64,000 nt of DNA from Candidatus Cryptobacteroides gallistercoris (lineage in GTDB: Bacteria; Bacteroidota; Bacteroidia; Bacteroidales; UBA932), in contig JADIMJ010000065.1 of the NCBI GenBank assembly GCA_017694835.1, positions 1 to 64,000 on the forward strand, given 5' to 3'. The notes beneath the pieces were generated by a model. It did no database searches. It saw only the letters and a list, made by a program, of their open reading frames with translations, and was not told where the DNA came from. Positions 17,325 to 27,205 of this stretch are shown here, piece after piece. The position numbers and the translations under genes are program-made. Positions within the stretch are counted from its first letter, which is position 1, and every line of letters starts with the position of its first letter.

Positions 17325-18350
17325 TTATATTGACGTCTCGAATTCCTTCAGGAAACGCATGTCGTTTTCAAAGTAATTGCGGAGGTCCTTGACCTGCCAT
17401 TTGAGCATGGCGATTCTCTCGACACCCATGCCGAATGCGAATCCGCTGTATTTGCTGCTGTCGATTCCGGATGCCTCGAGGACATTAGGGTCTACCATGC
17501 CGCAGCCGAGGATTTCAAGCCAGCCTGTTCCCTTGCAGATGTTGCAGCCCTTGCCGTGGCAGATGTTGCAGCTCACATCGACTTCTGCGGACGGTTCGGT
17601 GAACGGGAAATAAGACGGACGCATCCTTATCTTTGCGTCAGGGCCGAACATTTCGCGGGCGAAGAGCAGAATCGCCTGCTTCAGATCCGCGAAAGTGACA
17701 TTCTCGTCGATATACAGCCCCTCCACCTGATGAAATATGCAGTGGGCGCGGGCAGAAATGGCCTCATTCCGGAAGACTCGCCCCGGACATACGATGCGGA
17801 TCGGGAGAGGAAGTGTCTCCATGGCCCTTACCTGAACTGACGAGGTATGCGTCCTGAGCAAAATCGGGTCATGTCCGGATGTCACGAAAAATGTGTCCTG
17901 CATATCCCTGGCGGGATGTTCGGGAGGGAAATTCAGGGCCTCGAACACATGCCAGTCGTCTTCAATCTCCGGGCCTTCCGCGACATTATAGCCGAACTTG
18001 CGGAATATCTCTATGATTTCTTCCCTTACAATCGATACCGGATGCCTGGAGCCAAGCGGGAAAGGCTCCCCAGGCTTCGTGAGGTCAAAAGACGCCGAAG
18101 ATGCCGACGGGTTTTCGGAAACGGAAGTCCTGAGGGCTTCAATCTTTGCCGCAGCAGCATTCTTGAGCTGATTGAGTTTCTGCCCGTACTCCCGCTTCAA
18201 GTCAGGGGCTACAGTCCTGAATTCCTCGAACAGCCTCGTTATCTCTCCCTTCTTGCCGAGCAGACGTACGCGCGCCTCCTCTATCTCTTTGTCTGTCTTG
18301 CATGCGAGCGCATCAATGGCCGCAAGAAGTTCCTCAATTTTCTCTTTCAT
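17325..18350 (-). CDS. pheS: Phenylalanyl-tRNA synthetase alpha subunit
   Basis: This 341-residue class II synthetase subunit has the N-terminal coiled-coil (residues 1-80), motif 2 (RIVCPGRVFRNEAISARAH, about 185-203) and motif 3 (FGMGVERIAML). It charges tRNA-Phe as an alpha2beta2 enzyme; the beta subunit gene is not in the window. An insertion at about 259-278 carries Cys261, Cys264, Cys269 and Cys272 in CNICHGKGCNICKG, a probable zinc site also found, as I recall, in other Bacteroidota PheS. The upstream nitroreductase gene is 21 bases away and is probably in the same transcript. Confidence 0.95.
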   Translation of the reverse strand: MKEKIEELLAAIDALACKTDKEIEEARVRLLGKKGEITRLFEEFRTVAPDLKREYGQKLNQLKNAAAAKIEALRTSVSENPSASSASFDLTKPGEPFPLGSRHPVSIVREEIIEIFRKFGYNVAEGPEIEDDWHVFEALNFPPEHPARDMQDTFFVTSGHDPILLRTHTSSVQVRAMETLPLPIRIVCPGRVFRNEAISARAHCIFHQVEGLYIDENVTFADLKQAILLFAREMFGPDAKIRMRPSYFPFTEPSAEVDVSCNICHGKGCNICKGTGWLEILGCGMVDPNVLEASGIDSSKYSGFAFGMGVERIAMLKWQVKDLRNYFENDMRFLKEFETSI

Positions 18351-18371
18351 ATTCTAACTCCTGAAATTCCG

Positions 18372-18860
18372 TTATTTTTCATTCTGCGTTTCCGGATATC
18401 CTACGGCAATCACGCAGAGTATGCGCATGTTGTCCTTTATCCCGAGAAGATTCTTCAGATATGTCTCAGCATCCCCGGCAGAAGCATCCGACTTGCTGCG
18501 GGGACGGCCGTTGACATGCACCCAGCAGCTTCCGAGGTCCATCGCCGTGGCTGCAAGCTGGACGAATGTGGCGGAAATGGCGCAGTTGTCCACCCACAGG
18601 TCGGTCTTTGACTCGTCGCCCAGCACCACAATGGCTGCGGGGGCATCCTTGACAAATGCCGAACCGAAATCTCTCATCTCAGATATCGCAGCAAGGGTAT
18701 CCTTGTCCTCAATCACCATGAAAGCAGAACTTTTGCAATTCCTGGATGACGGAGCAGTCTCCGCAGCATGTATGAGGGCGTCCAGCACTTCCCTTTCAAC
18801 AGGACGGGAGTCATACTTCCGTACGCTGTGCCTCTTGGCTATAACTTCAAAAAAATCCAT
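18372..18860 (-). CDS. Nitroreductase-family flavoprotein
   Basis: The 162-residue protein has the FMN-binding nitroreductase fold: an N-terminal RHSVRKYDSRPV motif, then APSSRNCKS and a C-terminal CVIAVGYPE. It would reduce nitro or quinone compounds, or another oxidised substrate, with NAD(P)H. The physiological substrate is unknown. It follows the small periplasmic protein by 11 bases and precedes pheS, as the second gene in the run led by the promoter at 19326. Confidence 0.88.
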   Translation of the reverse strand: MDFFEVIAKRHSVRKYDSRPVEREVLDALIHAAETAPSSRNCKSSAFMVIEDKDTLAAISEMRDFGSAFVKDAPAAIVVLGDESKTDLWVDNCAISATFVQLAATAMDLGSCWVHVNGRPRSKSDASAGDAETYLKNLLGIKDNMRILCVIAVGYPETQNEK

Positions 18861-18871
18861 ATCAACAACAG

Positions 18872-19303
18872 TTACTCAAGAGCCTTCCTGAGCCTGGCCT
18901 CGGCCGCCTCGGCCTTCGCACGCCGCTTGTCCCTGGCTTTCTGCTGCTTTGCAGCGCCGCCCTTGAGATATTCATCCCACTGGTCCGGGGTAAAAATCTT
19001 CCTGAACGACTGGTCTATCGCCTCCATCCATTTGTCCTGCACTGCAATATAAATTGAAGTGTTTGAGACCTTCGACTCCCGGAGTGCCTTCATCTCATCA
19101 TCCATGGCACGATAGTCATGCTTCAGCGTGGAATCGACATAGAAGACCTGCCCTCCGTCAAGTTCCAGCAATGACTGAAGCCGGTCGGCCTCCTGCTCTG
19201 CAATGGCTTCAATATCCGGAGGTTCCGGTTCCTGGGCGGCTGCACGGAATGACACCGAGGCGGCAATAAGCGCCAACGGCAGTATTTTAAGCACCTTGTT
19301 CAT
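18872..19303 (-). CDS. Small exported helical protein, function unknown
   Basis: The product is 143 residues from the ATG at 19303, starting with a signal peptide (KVLKILPLALIAASVSFRAAAQ). The mature protein is helical and charged, with FYVDSTLKHDYRAMDDEMKALRESK and FTPDQWDEYLKGGAAKQQ. The pattern recalls small periplasmic LTxxQ/Spy-like helical proteins, but I cannot make a firm family call. A run of Lys, Arg and Ala ends it. It heads the operon with the nitroreductase and pheS genes. Confidence 0.6.
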   Translation of the reverse strand: MNKVLKILPLALIAASVSFRAAAQEPEPPDIEAIAEQEADRLQSLLELDGGQVFYVDSTLKHDYRAMDDEMKALRESKVSNTSIYIAVQDKWMEAIDQSFRKIFTPDQWDEYLKGGAAKQQKARDKRRAKAEAAEARLRKALE

Positions 19304-19325
19304 TTCACATCTGTTTCGCAAACTG

Positions 19326-19356
19326 CAAATTTACCAAATAATCGGGAAATGTCCAA
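19326..19356 (-). promoter_or_regulatory. Promoter of the periplasmic protein / nitroreductase / pheS unit
   Basis: On the reverse strand TTG (19356-19354), 20 bases, then TAAATTTG (19333-19326). The ATG is at 19303, so the leader is short. It supports separate transcription from the C69 dipeptidase gene upstream. Confidence 0.75.
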
Positions 19357-19365
19357 TGCATTTTT

Positions 19366-21105
19366 CTAATCTACCACTTCTATGACCTTGCCATGCTCCC
19401 TGGCGACGGATTCTTTCCATTTTCCGGTGTAGCCCGGATTGGAGATGACACCAGGAATGCCGTCATCATAACCGTTGGTAATGAACGAGCCGTCCGGATT
19501 CTGGCCCTTCACATTTCCGTCAATATATTTCAGCAGCAGGAAAATCTCCAGTTCGGTCCAGTCCCGGAACATCTTCTGTGCAGTTTCGACAGAATATCCG
19601 GTCAGAATGTCCCGGACTTCGGCCTCCGCTCCCGCTGTACCGGATGCCAGCACATCAAGGGCCTTGCGGTCAACCTCCCTGACGGCCTCCATCTGGGCTG
19701 TCTCAAATGCATCCGCCTTTGCCCTGACCTCAGGAGCCATTACATTGTACATGCGGTAGCAAGCATTTGCCACCCTGTTGCACACCCAGAATGCTGAAGT
19801 TGCGGAATACTCGAGCATGCTCCCGTTGTCTTCGGCAAAGCATTCCGGCACTTCAGTAATGCTGGTATACACAGGAGAGAGCCATGATGTGGCCGCATCG
19901 TCAGTGCCGAACCAGATTATGCCTCCGACCACATCGGGCAGCCATCCCCTTGACTGGCCGACAAACCAGAAGCCGGTCTGCTGTGTGGCGATAGCCCTCT
20001 CATTGGTATAGGTCTTCCCTCCGTATTCAAAATCCATCGGCCTCCACCTGTATGGAAGGGCATTTCCGCCTGCTCCGATGTCCTGCGTCATGTCCATCGG
20101 AGTCCCTTCGAAATGGTCGCGCATCACATCCGCCACATCCTTCATTGTGATTTTTTTGGACGGCTTCACAAATAGAGGGAATCTCTTGGTCTTGTCATAG
20201 CCCATGGCATAGCCGATATAATCATACGCACTGCGCTCGACAAGATTGCCGGACTCGTCCTCAAACACAAAACGACCGTCGCAGAGAATGTTGAATGCAG
20301 ACCATGCACGGGCTTCGCAGCCTCTCATGCCCCCGAAATTAAGCGGATTGTATGTGTCACAGAAGCTGAAGTCCTCGTCCGGACCGTCATACCAGCCCTT
20401 CTCCCGGGCAAAGGATATCACATCGGGAGCATACATGCAGTTCTCGGGGTCATCGAGAGGGAATGTACTGATGCGTGCCTGATTGGCATGGGCACAGATG
20501 TAGCCGTCGGGCACGCGCCTCGCCACCCAGACTATCCCCTTGTTGACATTCCTGCCGTTTTTCATCTTCATTCCCTTGCCGATGAGGTCCATCACCCAGA
20601 CCTCGTCCTTGTCTGCTATCGAGAACGACTCTCCGCTTGAGTAATATCCGTATGTATTTGCCAGGTCAACAATGACTTCAATTGCCTCCCTCGCGGTCTT
20701 TGCCCTCTGCAGGGCCACATATATGAGAGAACCGTAGTCCATTATGCCGGTGCTGTCGAAGAGTTCAGGACGCCCGCCGTATGTCGTTTCGGCGATTATC
20801 AGCTGATGCTCGTTCATGTTCCCGACTGTCTGGAAAGTATGACGGACCTGAGGGATCTCACCGAGATATTTACCTGTATCCCATTCATATATCTTCAGCA
20901 TCTCCCCTTTCTTCCAGTCCGCCGCCGGACGATAATACAACTCCCCGTAAAGCTGATGAGAATCAGCCGCATATGATACCATGCACGAGCCGTCTGCACT
21001 TGCCCCCTTTGTAACCAGCACATTGGTGCAGGCCTCCGATTCCACTGACGGCAGCATCAGGGCCGCAGGAATGAGAGCCAGCCCCAAAATCATTCTTTTC
21101 TTCAT
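19366..21105 (-). CDS. C69-family dipeptidase (PepD type)
   Basis: The start at 21105 gives 579 residues with a signal peptide ending before EACTNVLV. Cys26 there becomes the N-terminal nucleophile of an Ntn-hydrolase after processing. Downstream phrases GASADGSCMVSYAADSH, ETTYGGRPEL and NTYGYYSSGESFSIADKDEVWVMDL are typical of peptidase family C69. These enzymes cleave dipeptides. The location is probably periplasmic. A -7 element TACTTTTG at 21137-21130 is present, but no matching -33. It is divergent from the TonB receptor gene. Confidence 0.9.
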   Translation of the reverse strand: MKKRMILGLALIPAALMLPSVESEACTNVLVTKGASADGSCMVSYAADSHQLYGELYYRPAADWKKGEMLKIYEWDTGKYLGEIPQVRHTFQTVGNMNEHQLIIAETTYGGRPELFDSTGIMDYGSLIYVALQRAKTAREAIEVIVDLANTYGYYSSGESFSIADKDEVWVMDLIGKGMKMKNGRNVNKGIVWVARRVPDGYICAHANQARISTFPLDDPENCMYAPDVISFAREKGWYDGPDEDFSFCDTYNPLNFGGMRGCEARAWSAFNILCDGRFVFEDESGNLVERSAYDYIGYAMGYDKTKRFPLFVKPSKKITMKDVADVMRDHFEGTPMDMTQDIGAGGNALPYRWRPMDFEYGGKTYTNERAIATQQTGFWFVGQSRGWLPDVVGGIIWFGTDDAATSWLSPVYTSITEVPECFAEDNGSMLEYSATSAFWVCNRVANACYRMYNVMAPEVRAKADAFETAQMEAVREVDRKALDVLASGTAGAEAEVRDILTGYSVETAQKMFRDWTELEIFLLLKYIDGNVKGQNPDGSFITNGYDDGIPGVISNPGYTGKWKESVAREHGKVIEVVD

Positions 21106-21236
21106 CTTATTGTCATTTAATATGGACAGCAAAAGTAGACAATTTTCTCAAAATACCTAAATATGGCTATGCCGGTGAAAATAATACCAACATATTGCTA
21201 TGGACAAGGGAGAGTTTACGGAATACTTTTGCAGCG

Positions 21237-24203
21237 ATGAAAAAAATGATACTGACATATATGGCTGTCTTCCTTATGCCTCTGGCAGGCATAGCCCGTA
21301 CATATACTTTCTCCGGCATGGTTCTGGACAGGAGAAGCGGGGAGCCGGTGGAATTCGCCACAATAGTCCTGAAAGTATCCGGACAATGGGCTGTAGCCGG
21401 AGAAGACGGCAGATTCAGCATCAGCAATATCCCGGAAGGGAAAAATATCCTGTCGATATCATGTCTCGGCTATGCGGAATCCGCTGAGGAAATCACCCTT
21501 ACAAAAGACATCAGCGGCTACACCGCATATCTTGACGAAGACAATCTCGCCCTTGAAAGCGTCGTCGTCACGGCACAGTCAAACGAGAGCAGCGCAACCA
21601 CGAGCCGGATAATAGACAGGACAGCCCTCGACCATGTGCAGGCCATGAATGTGGCCGACATTTCCGCCCTTCTGCCAGGAGGAGTCACGACCAATCCGTC
21701 ACTGGTGTCAGAGCAGAGATTCAGCATCAGGACAGGGGGAGCGGCGGAAGCCGGCAACCCGACCTTCGGGACGGCCGTGGAAGTGGACGGGGTCAGACTG
21801 TCCAACAACGGCAGTTTCGAAGACCCTGCCGGAGTCGCCACCAACAATATATCATCCAGCGACATAGAATCCGTGGAAGTCATTTCGGGAGTACCCTCGG
21901 CAGAATACGGGGACATCAATTCCGGAATAGTGAAAATCAATACCCGCAAAGGAGTCACTCCCTATATGGTAACTCTCGCGAGCAATCCCAGGACAAAACA
22001 GATTTCCGCAAGCAAAGGATTTTCACTCGGGACAGACAGGCGGGGAAGGACAAGAGGAACCGTAAACGCAAACATTGAATATACCAGAGCCATCTCCGAC
22101 CAGATGTCCCCATATACTTCATATGACAGAAAACAGCTGTCGCTGACATGGAGCAACACATTTTCATCCGGAGCACTGGCGACAACCCCGCTGAGGGTTT
22201 CAGTCTCGGCTGCCGGCAATCTCGGAGGCTATGACTCCAAGGCCGACCCGGATGCATTCATCGGCACATACACAAAACGGCATGACAACATGCTCCGGGG
22301 AAATTTCACCCTGGACTGGCTGCTGAACAAGGCATGGATAACCAATCTGGAAATAAAAGGCTCTGCAGTATACAATGACAGGCAGACGGAGGAAAGGAAA
22401 AACTACTCCAGCGCAGCCGCCACAGTGGCCCTCCACGGAAGAGAGGAAGGGTATTTCGTGGCACAGAAATACGATACGAATCCCGATGCGGAGGCAATAC
22501 TGATTCCGGCAGGATACAGGTACAATACAATGTGCGTGGACGACAGGCCCATGAACTACAGCCTTTCCGTCAAGGCCGGATGGAACAGGACATTCGGGAA
22601 TGTCAACAACAAGGTAAAGCTCGGGGCAGAATGGACCGGAGACAAAAATTTCGGGAAAGGCCAGTATTCAGAAGACATGTCCACGGCCCCGGATTTCAGG
22701 GAATGGGACTACAGTCTGATTCCGTTCATGAACAACCTTGCCGTATATCTTGAAGAGAACATCCATATCCCTATCGGCGGCACTCTGCTCAACCTCAGGG
22801 CCGGAATCAGAGGAGAAGCCACCTTCATAAAAGGGTCTGCCTACGGAAGCACTTCAAGCTGGTCTCCGCGCCTCAATGCCAAATATGACATCATCCGGGA
22901 AGAGAATGCCGGGGATTCGTTCCTCAGAAGACTGTCGGTGCGCGCCGGATGGGGAACGGCGGTCAAGCTCCCGTCCTTCTCTATCCTTTATCCGACCCCC
23001 TCCTACAGGGACATCAGGGTATTCAACCCGACGACCTCCTCCGACGGAGAGGCATATTATGCATATTATATCAAGCCGAGAATCATTGAATACAACGGAG
23101 ACCTCCGCTGGCAGAAAAGCAGGCAGGCGGAAATAGGCATCGACGCAGACCTCGGCATCGTCAAGGTCTCGCTGTCCGGATATTACAGCAGGATTCTTGA
23201 CTCGTACTACACTGCCTCGGACTATGAACGGTTCAGCTACAACTATACCGACCAGAAAGATCTCGCATCCTGCACTATTCCCGAAGAAGACAGGGTGTTC
23301 TCGATTGACAGGGTGACAGGTGTTGTCACCGTACATGATGCGACCGGCACGATGGAGGCGCAGGAGCTCGGGCACAGTGTCCGGAACTCATTCATCACAA
23401 GCTATTACGCAGCCAACAGCATCTCCCCTGTCACAAGGTACGGAGTGGAATGGGTCCTTGACTTCAAGAAAATCCGGGCAATAAACACGACTGTGCGCAT
23501 TGACGGAAATTTCTACGTATACAAAGCCACGGACATGAATCTCATGCCGTCATATCCGTCAAATACACTGTCGGCAGACGGCAGCCCGTTCAAATATGTG
23601 GGATATTACATCGGGGGAGACAATATATCCAACGGGCGCGAGACCCGGACAGTGAACACCAACCTTACTGTCACCACACACATCCCGAAAATCAGGCTGG
23701 TCCTCTCCCTGAGGCTTGAAGCCACCCTGCACGACTACAGCAGGTATCTGAGCGACTCAGACGGAATGGTCCGCTCGTATGTCAGGGAAGGACAGCAGGA
23801 CTATTTCCCCCTTGAAGGAGCAGGCGACATCTATTCAGGACGGTACTACACAGTGATGTACCCCAAATATTATGTCAGCTTTGACAATCCGGAGCCGAGG
23901 GATTTCCTTGAAGATTTCAGGTGGGCTGCAGAAAACGACCCGCAGATGTACACGGACCTGTCCAGGCTTGTGGTCCGCTCCAACCTCCTGTACTTCTTCG
24001 CCAAGGACTACATTTCACCGCATTTTTCCGCGAACTTCAGCGTCACGAAGGAAATCGGGGACATAGCTTCCCTATCGGTCTATGTCAACAATTTCTTCAA
24101 CAATTACGGACAAGTATATTCGACGAGGTCAGGACAGTATTCTTCAGTACGGGGCTTCATCCCGTCCTTCTTCTACGGGCTGACAGTCAGGCTGAAATTC
24201 TGA
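21237..24203 (+). CDS. TonB-dependent outer-membrane receptor with carboxypeptidase-like domain
   Basis: The product is 988 residues from the ATG at 21237, which begins a signal peptide (KKMILTYMAVFLMPLAGIA). Residues about 20-105 form the CarboxypepD-reg-like domain (FSGMVLDRRSGEPVEFATIVL). A plug follows with a TonB-receptor pattern (VADISALLPGGVTTNPS, SVEVISGVPSAEYGDINSGIVKINTRKG). The rest is a 22-strand-type barrel ending in a C-terminal Phe (GLTVRLKF). There is no SusD partner; instead DUF4876 and DUF6850 genes follow. It should import a ligand with TonB energy, and the ligand is unknown. Confidence 0.9.
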   Translation: MKKMILTYMAVFLMPLAGIARTYTFSGMVLDRRSGEPVEFATIVLKVSGQWAVAGEDGRFSISNIPEGKNILSISCLGYAESAEEITLTKDISGYTAYLDEDNLALESVVVTAQSNESSATTSRIIDRTALDHVQAMNVADISALLPGGVTTNPSLVSEQRFSIRTGGAAEAGNPTFGTAVEVDGVRLSNNGSFEDPAGVATNNISSSDIESVEVISGVPSAEYGDINSGIVKINTRKGVTPYMVTLASNPRTKQISASKGFSLGTDRRGRTRGTVNANIEYTRAISDQMSPYTSYDRKQLSLTWSNTFSSGALATTPLRVSVSAAGNLGGYDSKADPDAFIGTYTKRHDNMLRGNFTLDWLLNKAWITNLEIKGSAVYNDRQTEERKNYSSAAATVALHGREEGYFVAQKYDTNPDAEAILIPAGYRYNTMCVDDRPMNYSLSVKAGWNRTFGNVNNKVKLGAEWTGDKNFGKGQYSEDMSTAPDFREWDYSLIPFMNNLAVYLEENIHIPIGGTLLNLRAGIRGEATFIKGSAYGSTSSWSPRLNAKYDIIREENAGDSFLRRLSVRAGWGTAVKLPSFSILYPTPSYRDIRVFNPTTSSDGEAYYAYYIKPRIIEYNGDLRWQKSRQAEIGIDADLGIVKVSLSGYYSRILDSYYTASDYERFSYNYTDQKDLASCTIPEEDRVFSIDRVTGVVTVHDATGTMEAQELGHSVRNSFITSYYAANSISPVTRYGVEWVLDFKKIRAINTTVRIDGNFYVYKATDMNLMPSYPSNTLSADGSPFKYVGYYIGGDNISNGRETRTVNTNLTVTTHIPKIRLVLSLRLEATLHDYSRYLSDSDGMVRSYVREGQQDYFPLEGAGDIYSGRYYTVMYPKYYVSFDNPEPRDFLEDFRWAAENDPQMYTDLSRLVVRSNLLYFFAKDYISPHFSANFSVTKEIGDIASLSVYVNNFFNNYGQVYSTRSGQYSSVRGFIPSFFYGLTVRLKF

Positions 24204-24258
24204 GGGGATGACACAAAGAGAAAGGAATGAAATTATAACAGATAAAACCAGTGATATC

Positions 24259-25572
24259 ATGAAAAAATTCATCATCATCGCGCTTGCGGCCGCCTTTGCC
24301 GCCGCTGCATGCGAAAAGACACCGACCCGGGACCTGCCTGTCCAGGTATCGGTCAGTCTGACTTATGAAAACGGGCCGTTTGCGACCGAAGGCATTACAG
24401 TAAGTCTTGCAGACCTCAACGGAAGCGCAAGCTACCAGGCGCAGACCGATGCTTCCGGCACAGCCTTATTTTCAGTGCTCCCGGGCATCTATTCGGCATC
24501 GGCGACATATTCTGTCAGCGAAGGCTCGGACCTTTTTGTCTACAACGGAGTCAATTCAAATGTAGCGGTATCCGCAACAGGGGAGAACTCATTTGAACTC
24601 AACCTTGTGAAATCGGAGTCAAACCAGATTATCATCAAGGAACTCTATATCGGAGGATGCCCAAAGGACGACGGCAGCGGATATTATCATTATGACAAGT
24701 ATGTCATTCTCTATAACAATTCAGCCGAAGAAGCAACTCTGACGACAGACTTCTGCATCGGAATGTGCAGTCCGGCCAACTCAAATGCCACAAACAAATA
24801 CTATGTGGGAGGAGTCCTCTCCTATACTGACTGGATTCCGGCATACTGCTCGGTATGGTGGTTCCAGGAGCCGGTGGCAATCGCCCCTTATTCACAGGTA
24901 GTCGTAGCCCTCAACGGGGCCATCGACCACACACAGACCTACAGCCAGTCGGTAGACCTGTCCAGCCCGGAATATTATGTGACTTACGCTCCGGAAATCT
25001 ACACCAATGTCAACTATCATCCGGCTCCGTCAGCAGGCATACCGACATCCCACTATCTCCAGACATACAAATACAATGCTTTCGGAAATGCCTGGGTGCT
25101 GTCCAACTCATCGCCTGCATTCTTCGTGTTCTCGACCGAGGGCAGGACTCCGTCCGATTTCTCCCAGGACCCGGACGTAATATCGGAGGTCAATGCTGCG
25201 GCAACTGACGCAATGGTCCCTGTCGAGTGGGTAATCGACGGCATCGAAGTGTTCCGTGCCACATACGACGCCCAGAACCAGAAGAGGCTTCTGCCTTCCG
25301 TGGACGCCGGCCATGCTACATTCACCTCAGAGCTCGGATACACCCTGTACCGGAATGTAGACAAGGAGGCCACCGAGGCTCTGCCTGAAAATGAAGGTCT
25401 TCTCGTATACAACTATGCAGGAGGCACCGAAAGCGAGGCAGAAGGGTCTACCGACCCGTCCGGAATCGACGCCGAGGCATCCATCGCCAACGGGGCGCAC
25501 ATCATCTACAAGGACACCAACAATTCCTCAAACGACTTCCACCAGAGAAGGACGGCCTCGCTGAGAAAATGA
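24259..25572 (+). CDS. DUF4876 surface lipoprotein
   Basis: The start at 24259 gives 437 residues with a lipobox AAAAC (Cys18). An N-terminal immunoglobulin/CNA-B-like segment (about 28-130) is followed by the DUF4876 body, opening IIIKELYIGGCPKDDGSGYYHYDKYVILYNNS and ending SNDFHQRRTASLRK. The family occurs in Bacteroidota next to TonB receptors, and I infer it is a surface ligand-binding partner of the receptor, taking the place SusD has elsewhere. It overlaps the DUF6850 gene by four bases. Confidence 0.8.
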   Translation: MKKFIIIALAAAFAAAACEKTPTRDLPVQVSVSLTYENGPFATEGITVSLADLNGSASYQAQTDASGTALFSVLPGIYSASATYSVSEGSDLFVYNGVNSNVAVSATGENSFELNLVKSESNQIIIKELYIGGCPKDDGSGYYHYDKYVILYNNSAEEATLTTDFCIGMCSPANSNATNKYYVGGVLSYTDWIPAYCSVWWFQEPVAIAPYSQVVVALNGAIDHTQTYSQSVDLSSPEYYVTYAPEIYTNVNYHPAPSAGIPTSHYLQTYKYNAFGNAWVLSNSSPAFFVFSTEGRTPSDFSQDPDVISEVNAAATDAMVPVEWVIDGIEVFRATYDAQNQKRLLPSVDAGHATFTSELGYTLYRNVDKEATEALPENEGLLVYNYAGGTESEAEGSTDPSGIDAEASIANGAHIIYKDTNNSSNDFHQRRTASLRK

Positions 25573-27179
25573 GGGCCCCGACTGTAATTAATCTAATCTT
25601 TCCTGTCCTGATTCTGATGCTGCTTCAGCACTCTGCATCGGGACAGGAATGGCGCGTGTATGACTTCAGGTTTGTCAGGGACATTTCGCCATGGCTCACA
25701 TCAGAGAACTATGCCGGACTCGGGACTCTTCCGACAGACAGGATTGCTGCAGCCGAAGTATTCTTCAACAAATCCGACGGCGGGCTCGCTGGAATTGAGG
25801 AATCCGATGACTCCTGGCAGGCCGGAGCATACACAGAATCAACTATCCGGCTTTCCGACAGGATTGCCTTCTGCGGCAAGCTTTCATACACCAATTTCAG
25901 GGGGAAGGACATGGGCGGACCGGTGCTGATGGACCCCTCATACAATCCTGTCAATTTCCTTGAAAGCACGGATACTACCGCCGGAATGAAGACAAAGGAA
26001 CTGTATCTGCTTCGGGGCGGGATATCATATTCATTCTCTGAAAAATGGAGCATCGGAGCAGGCATAAGCTACGAAGCCGGGAACTATGCAAAGCGCAAGG
26101 ACCCGCGGTTCCTGAATTCATGGATGGACATGGATGTCTCGGCCGGTGTCCGGTTCGCTCCTTCAGACAGATTTGCAGCGGGACTTGACCTCGAATACAG
26201 GAAAACCGTGGAATCTGTCTACGGAGACATCTACGGGACAAGCAACAACATGTATTACATCCTTGTGGACTACGGGGGATATTTCGGATACAGGGAACAG
26301 TTTGACGGTGACAACGGAATGGTGTCGACATCAGGCGCCAGGCCGATGTTCAATTCATTCATGGGAGGCTCTCTCCAGCTGGATTTCAAAGGCAGGGGCG
26401 GACTGAGGTTCTTCAATGAATTCACATACCTCCGGAGAAGCGGCTACTATGGCAACAGAGGCAGCGGGAGTGTAGTGCGTACGGAGCATTCCGGCAATAC
26501 AGTCTCCTGGAGAGGCATTATCCTGTTCGGAGGCAACGCCGCCATGCACAGGCTCACTCTCTCGGGAGACTTCAGCACCCTCGACAATTTCCGGAACAAC
26601 TATTCCGAATCCACAGTGCCGGGGGAAAGCACCGAGGTAGTCTATCACGGCCGGACCCGGACTCTTGACAGATCCGATTTTTCGGCAGAGGCAATCTACC
26701 ATGGATACTTCGGCGTCAGGGACAATTATCCTGAATGGGAGGCCGGGGCCGGAATACATGCCGAAGGCCGATACTTTACGGCTTCGTCCTACCCGTTCTT
26801 CCGCAGACAGGATGTGACAGCCTTCAGATGTGGGATTTTCATCAAAAAGAATTTCCTCAAAGGAAAAAACATCATCTCCGCAGGAGCAGAAGCCGGATTC
26901 ATGAAAGGCTTCGGCACAGCGGCAGAAGACGGGGAATATGTGTCCAGCACATCCGCTTCACCGTGGTCAGGCGACTCTTATCTCTTGCGGGACTTTGAAT
27001 TCCGCACGGCCGCAAGGCTCGGAGGCGGGCTTTCGCTCAGATACACACGGATTCTGAGGAACAACCTCGGAATCTACGCCGGCGTCAGGGACAGGCTGGA
27101 CCATACGCTGGCACCGGCCGCAGCCCTGCAGTCCGGATTCCGGAATGTGCTGGAAATCTCGGCTGGATGTACATTCTGA
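25569..27179 (+). CDS. DUF6850-type outer-membrane beta-barrel protein
   Basis: The 536-residue protein has a signal peptide (LIFPVLILMLLQHSASG) and is rich in alternating beta-strand patterns, ending in the aromatic C-terminus ISAGCTF. The family (recalled as DUF6850) accompanies DUF4876 lipoproteins and TonB receptors. The start ATGA overlaps the stop of the DUF4876 gene, and the M16 peptidase gene follows. It is presumably an outer-membrane part of the same uptake complex. I cannot say whether it is a second channel or a structural partner. Confidence 0.75.
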   Translation: MRAPTVINLIFPVLILMLLQHSASGQEWRVYDFRFVRDISPWLTSENYAGLGTLPTDRIAAAEVFFNKSDGGLAGIEESDDSWQAGAYTESTIRLSDRIAFCGKLSYTNFRGKDMGGPVLMDPSYNPVNFLESTDTTAGMKTKELYLLRGGISYSFSEKWSIGAGISYEAGNYAKRKDPRFLNSWMDMDVSAGVRFAPSDRFAAGLDLEYRKTVESVYGDIYGTSNNMYYILVDYGGYFGYREQFDGDNGMVSTSGARPMFNSFMGGSLQLDFKGRGGLRFFNEFTYLRRSGYYGNRGSGSVVRTEHSGNTVSWRGIILFGGNAAMHRLTLSGDFSTLDNFRNNYSESTVPGESTEVVYHGRTRTLDRSDFSAEAIYHGYFGVRDNYPEWEAGAGIHAEGRYFTASSYPFFRRQDVTAFRCGIFIKKNFLKGKNIISAGAEAGFMKGFGTAAEDGEYVSSTSASPWSGDSYLLRDFEFRTAARLGGGLSLRYTRILRNNLGIYAGVRDRLDHTLAPAAALQSGFRNVLEISAGCTF

Positions 27180-27205
27180 ACATTATAACAATATCGACCA
27201 AATAT

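Noticed and set aside
21224-21231. TACTTTTG before the TonB receptor as a promoter
   Set aside because: It would start transcription at the ATG itself and has no TTG at 19-21 bases upstream, so I did not call it.
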